Shown here piece after piece: positions 9,416 through 16,881 of a DNA stretch of 55,337 nucleotides. The stretch comes from DATDCV01 sp036524155 (lineage in GTDB: Bacteria > Verrucomicrobiota > Verrucomicrobiia > Limisphaerales > UBA8199): positions 1-55,337 of the forward strand of contig DATDCV010000487.1 of NCBI GenBank assembly GCA_036524155.1, written 5' to 3'. Within the stretch, counting starts at the first letter, position 1. Every line of letters starts with the position of its first letter. The notes beneath the pieces were generated by a model, which was given only the letters and a program-made list of their open reading frames with translations, ran no database searches and was not told the origin of the DNA. Both the position numbers and the translations under genes were made by a program.

Positions 9416-10351
9416 ATGAAAACCAACCAACACCAAAAAACACGAACGGCCCTTGCGCTTGTGGCGGGGGCTTTATTGTCGATTCCCGGAGTGCTCCAGG
9501 CACAACCCTCGGCGCATTATGTCCCGGGTGTCGAAGGCCTCAAAGGGGCCTCTCTGCCGCCCCCGGGTTTTTACCTGCGCGATTACAACGCCTTTTACTT
9601 CGCGGACCGAGTGAACGACTCGGACGGGAAGAAAGCCAGGGGGCCAGCCGGGGAAGTGGATGCGGAAGCGTTCATCTATGCCAACGTGCCGCGCTTGATC
9701 TGGATTACCGATCTCCAACTGCTTGGCGGCAACATCGGGGTCGATGCGCTCTTGCCGCTGCAGTATACGGATTTGAAAATCACCGGCGGCCCAAGACCGG
9801 TCAATGACGGCACGTTTGGCATCGGAGATCTGTTTGCCGAAACCACGTGGTCGAAACATATCGAAAAGTTCGACTTTTCGCTAGGTGCCGGGGTCTGGGT
9901 GCCAACGGGAGATTCGTCACCGGTGTTCGGCACCACCCGCGCCGGTTCGGGATTCTGGACGGCGATGCTTACGGCCGGGGCAACCTGGTATGTGGACGCG
10001 GATAAACTGTGGGCCATTTCTGCGCTGAATCGATATGAATTTAACAGCCAAAAGGAGGGCGCAACCTACACTCCAGGCCAGGCCTACACCCTTGAATGGG
10101 GCATCAGCCGTGCTTTGTCAAAGACCGTTGACGTCGGGGTGGTCGGTTATTACCAGCAGCAGGTCACCGAAGATTCCGGGTCGGGAAAAACCACGCCTGA
10201 GCGTGACCGCGTAGCCGCCGTTGGGCCGGAGGTCAATGTGTTTTACCCCAAGTTCAAGCTGGGGTGGTCCCTGCGCTACGATTATGAGTTCATGGCCGAA
10301 AGCCGCCTGCAGGGTCACACGGTGGCGCTGACCATCACGAAGATCTTCTAA
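9416..10351 (+). CDS. Outer-membrane beta-barrel, 'MetA-pathway of phenol degradation' transporter family
   Basis: Has a signal peptide (basic start MKTNQHQKTR, hydrophobic ALALVAGALLSIPGVLQA) and a mature domain of alternating polar and aromatic strands ending in ...VALTITKIF; a C-terminal phenylalanine is typical of barrels inserted by the Bam machinery. Features such as LGGNIGVDALLPL, FSLGAGVWVPTGDSS and the repeated strand pattern match the SphA/MetA-like transporter family. The substrate is unknown. It is followed 45 bases after its stop by a strong terminator hairpin (10396-10430), so transcription probably ends there. Confidence 0.8.
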   Translation: MKTNQHQKTRTALALVAGALLSIPGVLQAQPSAHYVPGVEGLKGASLPPPGFYLRDYNAFYFADRVNDSDGKKARGPAGEVDAEAFIYANVPRLIWITDLQLLGGNIGVDALLPLQYTDLKITGGPRPVNDGTFGIGDLFAETTWSKHIEKFDFSLGAGVWVPTGDSSPVFGTTRAGSGFWTAMLTAGATWYVDADKLWAISALNRYEFNSQKEGATYTPGQAYTLEWGISRALSKTVDVGVVGYYQQQVTEDSGSGKTTPERDRVAAVGPEVNVFYPKFKLGWSLRYDYEFMAESRLQGHTVALTITKIF

Positions 10352-10395
10352 TCTACCCCGCAGGAGACCCATCCTGCCTGGCTCTGATCAATACC

Positions 10396-10430
10396 GCAGG
10401 ACAGGCGCTTTGCCTGTCCTGCGACGTTTT
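10396..10430 (+). terminator. Intrinsic terminator after the beta-barrel gene
   Basis: A perfect 11-bp stem, GCAGGACAGGC (10396-10406) with GCCTGTCCTGC (10412-10422), loop GCTTT, followed by GACGTTTT. It lies only 18 bases ahead of the next start (10448), so it could also act as a 5' leader structure on that gene. Confidence 0.7.
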
Positions 10431-10447
10431 GCCGCAGGGCTCCTATT

Positions 10448-11470
10448 ATGACAGATGCGCAATGGTCAAGGCTGCTGGCCGTGATTCGGGGGAAGGAAGT
10501 TGATAAACCTCCGGTGGGTTTCATCATCGACAGCCCCTGGCTTCCGAATTGGTTTGGGACCAGCATTCTAGACTACTTCACGAACGAAGACACCTGGTTT
10601 CAGGCGAATCGCCGCGCCCTCGAGACCTTCACCGAGGTCATGTTCCTGCCGGGGTTCTGGTCCGAGTTCGGAATGTGCACGGAGCCCTCGGCCTTTGGGA
10701 GCAAGTGCGTCTTTTATCAGAATGAGTTTCCCTTTGCGGACAAGCTGATTCGCGAGCCGTCACAGATAGCTGACCTGGTGGAGCCGAATCCTAAAACGGA
10801 CGGTTTGTTGCCGTTCATGCTGAATCGCCTCAAGAGCACGCGGAGGCGCATCGAGAATCTGGGGCATAAAATTCGCTTTTCGGTGTCGCGGGGGCCGCTG
10901 AACATCGCCAGTTTCCTCATGGGAACTACCGAGTTCCTGATGACGCTCAAAACGGACCCGGGCGAGGCGCACAAGCTGCTGCGACTCATCACCGCTTTCC
11001 TGCAAAAATGGCATGAAGTGCAGCGCGAGACTTTCGACACGATTGACGGGATTTTTGTCCTGGACGACATCGTTGGTTTTGTAGGGGAGCAGGATTTCAA
11101 GGAGTTTGGCTACCCCTACTTCAAGGAGCTCTATAGCACGGATGTGTCGGTAAAGTTTTTTCACAACGATGCCCAGTGCGCGAAGTCCATCAAATACTAC
11201 TCTGAACTGGGCATCAATCTCTACAATCCGGGGGTGTTTAACACCATTGGCGAGTTGTTTGAAATGAGCGGGAATAAGCTGGCCATCCTGGGCAATATTC
11301 CTCCCCGGGATGTGTTGGCGAAAGGGTCGCCGAGGGAAGTTGGATCGGCGGTCAACGCATTGTTGCGGCAGGTTCCGTCAGGGTCGCGCCTCGTGTTGTC
11401 GTGTGCCGGAGGCATGCCCCCGGGTGTCAGCACCGAAAATCTGAGGGCTTTCGTAGATTCTTCTCGATAA
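10448..11470 (+). CDS. Uroporphyrinogen decarboxylase (URO-D) family protein, methyltransferase-like
   Basis: 340 residues with the URO-D/MtaA fold pattern: an N-terminal RLLAVIRGKEVDKPPVGF, a central barrel, KFFHNDAQCAKSIKYYSEL in the position where MtaA/CmuA-type corrinoid methyltransferases carry metal ligands, and a C-terminal LSCAGGMPPGVSTENLRAF like the family's GC-x-P-x-TP-x-EN end. It lacks features that would identify a true haem-pathway HemE, so a one-carbon or unknown methyl-transfer role is more likely. No corrinoid protein is nearby. Its 3' end overlaps the convergent GH130 gene by 44 bases (11427-11470). Confidence 0.8.
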   Translation: MTDAQWSRLLAVIRGKEVDKPPVGFIIDSPWLPNWFGTSILDYFTNEDTWFQANRRALETFTEVMFLPGFWSEFGMCTEPSAFGSKCVFYQNEFPFADKLIREPSQIADLVEPNPKTDGLLPFMLNRLKSTRRRIENLGHKIRFSVSRGPLNIASFLMGTTEFLMTLKTDPGEAHKLLRLITAFLQKWHEVQRETFDTIDGIFVLDDIVGFVGEQDFKEFGYPYFKELYSTDVSVKFFHNDAQCAKSIKYYSELGINLYNPGVFNTIGELFEMSGNKLAILGNIPPRDVLAKGSPREVGSAVNALLRQVPSGSRLVLSCAGGMPPGVSTENLRAFVDSSR

Positions 11471-12617
11471 GCCGGCACCTTTGCTCGACCGATAAGCGGG
11501 TGCGCAGGGCGTCTGCGGGGGTGTTCATTACATAGTCCAGCAACTGGTCCACCGTGGTGGTGGCGACATGCGTGCGCGTGTCGGAGGAGCCGTAGTAGAT
11601 GAACACATCGCCATTGGGCCGGGCGACCCAGCCGTTGGCAAAGACCACGTTGGAAACGTCTCCGACGCGTTCTTCGCCTTCGGGTGCGAGGAAATAACCG
11701 CTGGGGGCCTTGATCACTTTGGATGGGTCTTTCAGGTCGCACAGAAACAGATACAGCACGTAACGCATGCCCGCGGCGGTGTTCCGGACCCCGTGGGCGA
11801 GATGGAGCCAGCCTTCGACAGTCTTGATCGGCGCCGGGCCCAGACCGTTCTTGCCTTCCTTGATGGTGTGATAAAGGCGAGGGTCAATGATCGTCTCATT
11901 TTTCACCACGGCATGGGTGATGTCGTCACACAGGCCCCAGCCGATGCCGTCGCCGGAGCCGGTCGCGGCGAACTCGGTCATCGGGCGAGTGTAGAAGGCA
12001 TACTTGCCGTGCGCGAATTCCGGATGGAGGAAGCAATTGCGCTGGTGCGGGGAATTCGTTTTGAGGTCCGGCAGCCGCTCCCAATCCACGAGGTTCTTTG
12101 TTCGCGCAATGCCGCAACGGGCGATTGCCGCGGAGAGGTCTTGCGATTTGGCGTCGTCGTGGCGTTCGGCGCAAAAGAGGCCGTAAATCCAGCCGTCCTG
12201 ATGGCGGACCAGGCGCATGTCATAGACGTTTGTCTCTTCCGGTCCGTTCTCGGGCATTCGGACGGGGTAATCCCAGAACTGGAACTGGTCCACGCCGGTC
12301 TTGCTTTCGGCAACTGCGAAAAACGATTTTCGGTCCCATCCCTCCACCCGGGCCATAAGGACGATGCGGCCATTCCAGTCGAGGGCGCCGACGTTGAAGA
12401 CGCTGTTGATGCCCAACCGGGTCATCAGGTGGGGGTTGGCGGCCCGTTCAAAGTCGTAGCGCCAGAACAGCGGCGTGTGCTCGGCGGTGAGCACAGGAAA
12501 TTCGTAGCGGTCAAAGATGCCGTTGCCGGCCTTTTGTTTCCGGTTGGGCCTGTTAATGAGTTTTTTGTGCTGGCGCCGGAGCTGAGTCAGGCGGCGGGCG
12601 AATGCGCTGGCGGTCAT
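11427..12617 (-). CDS. GH130 4-O-beta-D-mannosyl-D-glucose phosphorylase
   Basis: Predicted to split mannosyl-glucose with phosphate into mannose 1-phosphate and glucose. Long stretches match the GH130_1 mannosylglucose phosphorylases as I know them: GIFDRYEFPVLTAEHTPLFW, RVEGWDRKSFFAVAES, NVYDMRL with the proposed proton-donor Asp (D133), FCAERHDD, CGIARTKNLVDWERLPDLKT, GWLHLAHGVRNTAAG and GDVSNVVFANGW. The 396-residue length is normal, and there is no signal peptide, so it is cytoplasmic. It lies 48 bases after a cellobiose 2-epimerase gene on the same strand; the epimerase makes mannosyl-glucose from mannobiose, which is exactly this enzyme's substrate. Its stop overlaps the convergent URO-D gene. 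Confidence 0.93.
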   Translation of the reverse strand: MTASAFARRLTQLRRQHKKLINRPNRKQKAGNGIFDRYEFPVLTAEHTPLFWRYDFERAANPHLMTRLGINSVFNVGALDWNGRIVLMARVEGWDRKSFFAVAESKTGVDQFQFWDYPVRMPENGPEETNVYDMRLVRHQDGWIYGLFCAERHDDAKSQDLSAAIARCGIARTKNLVDWERLPDLKTNSPHQRNCFLHPEFAHGKYAFYTRPMTEFAATGSGDGIGWGLCDDITHAVVKNETIIDPRLYHTIKEGKNGLGPAPIKTVEGWLHLAHGVRNTAAGMRYVLYLFLCDLKDPSKVIKAPSGYFLAPEGEERVGDVSNVVFANGWVARPNGDVFIYYGSSDTRTHVATTTVDQLLDYVMNTPADALRTRLSVEQRCRLIEKNLRKPSDFRC

Positions 12618-12665
12618 GGGGCCGGAACGTAAAACGGAAGGTGCGAAACGTAAAACGCAAAACCG
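12618..12665. repeat. CGTAAAACG-type short phrase repeat between two mannan genes
   Basis: The 48-base spacer holds AACGTAAAACG, GAAACGTAAAACG and CAAAACC units in degenerate succession. It is one of several short, low-complexity phrase repeats found at gene boundaries in this window. Confidence 0.5.
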
Positions 12666-13892
12666 TCAAACCCTGGAGATCGTTGAGAGGCGCCGCAGGG
12701 TTTCGAGGCAGGCGCGCGTGCCGTGATACGGTCCTTTCCACTCGCTCAGCTTGGGCAGAGTTGTGTCGCGTGTGCCGTCCGGATTGACGCGCCAGAACCA
12801 TTCGCCGTGTTCGCGGTCGACCAGGTGCCGCTCGATGAAATCCCATACCCTCATGGCGGCTTCGAGGTAACCGGTTTTCCCGGAGAGCTGAAAGGCATTA
12901 ATGAAACCGATTATAGCCTCGGCCTGAGGCCAGCACTCCTTTCCGCGATCGATGATCTGCCCGTGCCTGCCTTCGTAGCAGAGGCCGCCGTCCGCTTCCA
13001 GCGCTTCCTCATGGACAGCGTTTGCGATCTGAAGGCCGAGTTCATGGGCGTGGCGGCATAAGGCGTCGTCGCCCAGTGCTTCGGCGGCTTCGCACAGGAG
13101 CCAGCTTGCTTCGATATCATGGCCGTAGGTGCAGGAGTCGGAGCGGACTTGCCAGCGTTCATCAAAGAAGTGGTTCAGATGCCAGGCGCCCGGTTGGAGG
13201 ATTCGCTGATGAAAGATCCGGATCAGTTCGCGCAAGCGTGCCTCGAGCCGGGGGTCTTTCCAGACTCGATACAGGTTCGTGTAAGCCTCCAGGACATGAA
13301 GATGATTATTCATCGATTTCTTTTCGTTCATGTCCTTTTCGCTGAGGCGCATTTCGGCGGCTTCGGACCAATCCCGGCGCCGGACTTCCCAATAACCGCC
13401 GTGGATGGGGTCGCGCGCGTGCCGCTCAAGAAGCTCGAATAGATCTTTGGTCCGCGCCAACGCGGATACCTGTCCTGCGAACGCCTGCCAGTACTCGGCG
13501 AGCGCGTAGATATAGAAGGCCTGGCCATAGATCTTCTTCGAGTCGTCCACCGCGTGACCCGTGGCGTCGAGACGCCAATAAGCGCCGCCGTGCTCCGAAT
13601 CCCAGAACCGGTTCATCACGACCTCAGCGGCGCGTTCCGCCATTTGGCGGCAAAGCAAGTCGGGGTAAGCGCGGTAGACCGCCGAGAAGGCCCACAGGAT
13701 CCGGCTGTTCAGAATCAGGCCTTTTGGCCGGGAATGGTCGGGCTTTAGGTCGTTGGAGAGCCAGGCGAGCCAGCCGCCGTGCTGATGGTCCAGAGCCGGC
13801 CCGGTCCAGAACGGCAGAATGTTTCCGAACAGTTCCCGCCGTACTCGAGCGGCAAAATCTTCGAGTCTTTTCAGGTCCATAGTTGTGGGCAC
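12666..13892 (-). CDS. Cellobiose 2-epimerase (AGE superfamily)
   Basis: Interconverts glucose and mannose at the reducing end of beta-1,4-disaccharides; in mannan use it turns mannobiose into mannosyl-glucose. An (alpha/alpha)6-barrel protein of 408 residues without signal peptide. Key segments are SMNNHLHVLEAYT (histidines at 197 and 199), TYGHDIEASWLL (H258), CWPQAEA (320-326) and SEWKGPYHGTRACLE (W385, H390). H258 and H390 fall almost exactly where the catalytic histidines of Rhodothermus marinus epimerase lie (259 and 390, from memory). The tryptophan pair usual before PQAE is Cys-Trp here. It is the first gene of a two-gene unit with the GH130 phosphorylase. Confidence 0.93.
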   Translation of the reverse strand: MPTTMDLKRLEDFAARVRRELFGNILPFWTGPALDHQHGGWLAWLSNDLKPDHSRPKGLILNSRILWAFSAVYRAYPDLLCRQMAERAAEVVMNRFWDSEHGGAYWRLDATGHAVDDSKKIYGQAFYIYALAEYWQAFAGQVSALARTKDLFELLERHARDPIHGGYWEVRRRDWSEAAEMRLSEKDMNEKKSMNNHLHVLEAYTNLYRVWKDPRLEARLRELIRIFHQRILQPGAWHLNHFFDERWQVRSDSCTYGHDIEASWLLCEAAEALGDDALCRHAHELGLQIANAVHEEALEADGGLCYEGRHGQIIDRGKECWPQAEAIIGFINAFQLSGKTGYLEAAMRVWDFIERHLVDREHGEWFWRVNPDGTRDTTLPKLSEWKGPYHGTRACLETLRRLSTISRV

Positions 13893-13994
13893 AACCCGGT
13901 TTCCGATTTTGATTATCGGGTTTTGACCGGCGATTCAAGCGGGCGGTTGCACTTTCCCTCTTTTCCGAACGCCAAACATGCGGGAAGATAGCGC

Positions 13995-16868
13995 ATGCGC
14001 ATTAGGACGAGGTTGCCGGTGCTGTGCTGCGGGGTTGCTTTGGGGTTGGTGTGCGCGGAGGGCTTTTGTGCTGCGACGGAGTCGAATCGAGTCACCCGGG
14101 CGGCGTCGGCCGCGGGGACGAATGGGCTAAGCAGCTTCCGGGTGGAGCCGGGTTTTCGGATCGAGGTGGTGGCGGCCGAACCGCTGGTGGCATCGCCGAT
14201 TGCGATAGCGTTTGATGAGGGAGGGAAGATGTACGTGGCGGAAACGCCACAGGGGTTGGGGGCGGGAGAGGTAGCGCGCGCGTCAGGGCGAATTCGATTG
14301 CTGCAAGACCCGGACGAGCGCGGGGAGTACCGGAGCAGCATCGTGCTGGCTGAGAACGTGGTGTCGCCGTCCGCGCTGGCGTGTTATTCGGGCGGCGTGT
14401 TTGTGGCGTCAGGGGGCGACGTGCTGTATCTGAAAGACAGCACGGGGGACGGGTTGGCGGATGTACGGAAGATCGTGTTGAGTGGTTTTGGGGGCAGCAA
14501 CGCGGTGACGAGCGGCGCGTTGCTGAACAACTTCAATTGGGGTCTGAACGGTCGGATCCATGGTGGGACGGCAGGGCTTGGGGGGCTGATCGTGGCGACG
14601 AATGCGGCGAGCCAGCCGGTGTCAGTCGAGCGGAAGGACTTCTCATTTGACCCGCGGAATTACTCGGTGTTTCCAGAAACCGGTCCCGCGTTTTCAGGCC
14701 TGAGCTTCGACAACAGCGGGCGCAAGTTCGTGTGCGATCCGTCGCGGCCGCTACGGTTGGTGGTGAGCGAGGCGAGGTACGGGTGGCGGTATCCATTCTT
14801 TCCGAGAGCGCCCGATTTGCTGGATGTCGCCGGGCCAGCAACAACAGCGTTTCACCTGGTCGCGGACGCAGCAGCGGCGGCCGGCGAATCGAAAAGCAAT
14901 TTGATGGCGGTGGGATGGCTTACCAATGCTCATGGGGTGGTGGTGTATCGCGGGAACGCGTTCCCGTCGGGGTATGCCGAGAATGTGTTCGTGTGCGACC
15001 CGGACCTGCACCTGGTTCACCGCATGGTGCTGCGGGAGGCGGGCCTGGGAGCGACCGCGGTGCGCCCCGCGAACGAGCGCAATTCGGAATTTGTGATGTC
15101 GCAGGATCGATGGTTTCAGCCGGTTCAGGCGGTGAACGCGCCGGATGGGACGCTTTACATCGTGGACCGGCGAGACGGGAGAGATGGGGGGCGGATCTAC
15201 CGGGTGGCGCCGGAGCTTTTCAAGAACCCGAAACCGCCGCAACTGCGCGGGGCGCGGGCCTACGACCTGGTTGCGGCGCTGGCGAATCCAAACGGATGGC
15301 ATCGGGACACGGCTGCGAGGCTATTGTTGGAGCGCCAGGACCCTGCGGCGGCGCCGCTGTTGAGCGCGATGTTGACCAACGCGGCACTGCCAGTGGCGCG
15401 CGTGGAGGCGCTGTATGCGTTGACCACGTCCGGCGCGCTGGCGGAGGGCCACGTGCTGCGCGCGCTGGGCGACACCAACGCTTTGGTCCGGCAGCACGGG
15501 CTTGTGGCGGCCGAGAACCTGCCGGCGCAGCGCACTGTTTCACCGGCGCTATGGGAACATTTCAAACGGCTCGCAGGAGACCCTTCACTGCGCGTGAGGT
15601 ATCAATTGGCGTTTTCGCTCGGCGAGGTCCGACACCCTGAACGGCATATTCTGCTGGCGCGGATCCTGGCGCGCGACGCGACGGATGGGTGGGTCCAGTC
15701 CGCCGTGCTGAGCTCTCTGAGCGAGGGTGCAGGGGCGTTGATGCAATTGCTCGGCAGCGAGGCCAGGTTTCGGAACAACCCGGCAGGGCTGGCATTTTTG
15801 CAGCGGCTCGCGGGCCTGATCGGGACCCGAGGTCGAGAGGACGATGTCACGCAGGCGACGGAGTTCATCAGCCGGACGCCGCTGGACCCGCTTCAGGCCT
15901 ACCGGCTGGCTTATGCGCTTGGCGACGGTCTGCACCGGACGCGAAGCTCACTGGCGCTGGTGGACACTCAAAAGAGACTGGCGGCGGTTTACGGCTCGGC
16001 GTTGGCGAAAGCGGTCGATGCCAGCGTGGCGGAGAACGTGCGGGCTGAAGCGGTACGGATGATTGGCGTCAGCCCGTTTACATTCAACGAGACGAGCGAC
16101 TGGCTGTTGTTGATCTGCAATCCACAGCCGTACGGAGCGTTGCGGGCGATGGCGATCGAGACGGTGGGGCGGTATGACGATCCGCGGGTACTGCCGTCGA
16201 TGCTGGAGCGGTGGGGGGTTTTCCCGCCCCTGCTACGGCGCACCGCCGTGATGACGCTTCTGGGACGCAGTGATCGGGTGCCCGCGGTGCTGGGGGCAAT
16301 TGAGAGGGGTGAAATTGTGCCGGGCGACCTGCCCGGGGTGGCTCTGAATTTTCTGCGGACCTACCGGGAGCCGGGGGTTCGCGAGCGCGCGCTCAAGTTG
16401 TTCGGCCCCGTTCCTATTCACCGGCTGGAGGCGTTCGATCAGTTCAAACCGGCGCTGCGCATACGCGGGCGGACGGATCGCGGACGAGGCGTTTTTCAGT
16501 CCCATTGTTCGGCCTGTCATCAGGCAGGCGGCGCCGGCGAGTTCTTAGGCCCTGACCTGACCGGCGCGCGGACCTTTAGCAAGGAGAGGTTGCTGTCGGC
16601 GATTGTGGAACCGAGCGTGTCCGTGGCAGCGGAGTTCGCGACTTGTGTGGTGGAGACCGAGGAAGGGGAGAACTTGGTGGGAATAAAGACAGATGACAAC
16701 CCTGCCAGCATCACGTTGCGACAGGTAGGGGGGGCGTCAGTCTGGCCGCGGCTCAATGTGCGGTTCGCCCAGACTCAATTCTGGTCGTTAATGCCGGAGG
16801 GGCTGGAGCAGGGGCTGACCACGCAGGACATGGCCGACCTGCTGGATTTCCTGATCACGGGGTCCTGA
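13995..16868 (+). CDS. PVC-type haem-binding CxxCH protein with dehydrogenase-like propeller and HEAT repeats
   Basis: 957 residues with a signal peptide (RLPVLCCGVALGLVCAEG). The N-terminal half, beginning FRVEPGFRIEVVAAEPLVA and AIAFDEGGKMYVAETP, is the beta-propeller 'membrane-bound dehydrogenase' domain seen in planctomycete and verrucomicrobial proteins. The middle (about residues 420-800) is alpha-helical, with HEAT-like repeats such as RVEALYALTTSGALAEGHVL. The C-terminus is a c-type cytochrome domain with SHCSACHQAGGAGEFLGPDL (haem motif CSACH near residue 837). Such proteins are periplasmic or surface redox enzymes, often tied to sugar oxidation, but the substrate is not known. It is divergent from the mannan genes; the 102-base gap could hold shared promoters. 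It ends 13 bases before the convergent glycosidase gene. Confidence 0.92.
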   Translation: MRIRTRLPVLCCGVALGLVCAEGFCAATESNRVTRAASAAGTNGLSSFRVEPGFRIEVVAAEPLVASPIAIAFDEGGKMYVAETPQGLGAGEVARASGRIRLLQDPDERGEYRSSIVLAENVVSPSALACYSGGVFVASGGDVLYLKDSTGDGLADVRKIVLSGFGGSNAVTSGALLNNFNWGLNGRIHGGTAGLGGLIVATNAASQPVSVERKDFSFDPRNYSVFPETGPAFSGLSFDNSGRKFVCDPSRPLRLVVSEARYGWRYPFFPRAPDLLDVAGPATTAFHLVADAAAAAGESKSNLMAVGWLTNAHGVVVYRGNAFPSGYAENVFVCDPDLHLVHRMVLREAGLGATAVRPANERNSEFVMSQDRWFQPVQAVNAPDGTLYIVDRRDGRDGGRIYRVAPELFKNPKPPQLRGARAYDLVAALANPNGWHRDTAARLLLERQDPAAAPLLSAMLTNAALPVARVEALYALTTSGALAEGHVLRALGDTNALVRQHGLVAAENLPAQRTVSPALWEHFKRLAGDPSLRVRYQLAFSLGEVRHPERHILLARILARDATDGWVQSAVLSSLSEGAGALMQLLGSEARFRNNPAGLAFLQRLAGLIGTRGREDDVTQATEFISRTPLDPLQAYRLAYALGDGLHRTRSSLALVDTQKRLAAVYGSALAKAVDASVAENVRAEAVRMIGVSPFTFNETSDWLLLICNPQPYGALRAMAIETVGRYDDPRVLPSMLERWGVFPPLLRRTAVMTLLGRSDRVPAVLGAIERGEIVPGDLPGVALNFLRTYREPGVRERALKLFGPVPIHRLEAFDQFKPALRIRGRTDRGRGVFQSHCSACHQAGGAGEFLGPDLTGARTFSKERLLSAIVEPSVSVAAEFATCVVETEEGENLVGIKTDDNPASITLRQVGGASVWPRLNVRFAQTQFWSLMPEGLEQGLTTQDMADLLDFLITGS

Positions 16869-16881
16869 AGCTGCAGTCCGG

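Noticed and set aside
11568..12632. Plus-strand open frame of 354 codons
   Set aside because: It lies antisense to the GH130 gene, has no recognisable motif, and is the kind of shadow frame expected opposite a GC-rich gene.
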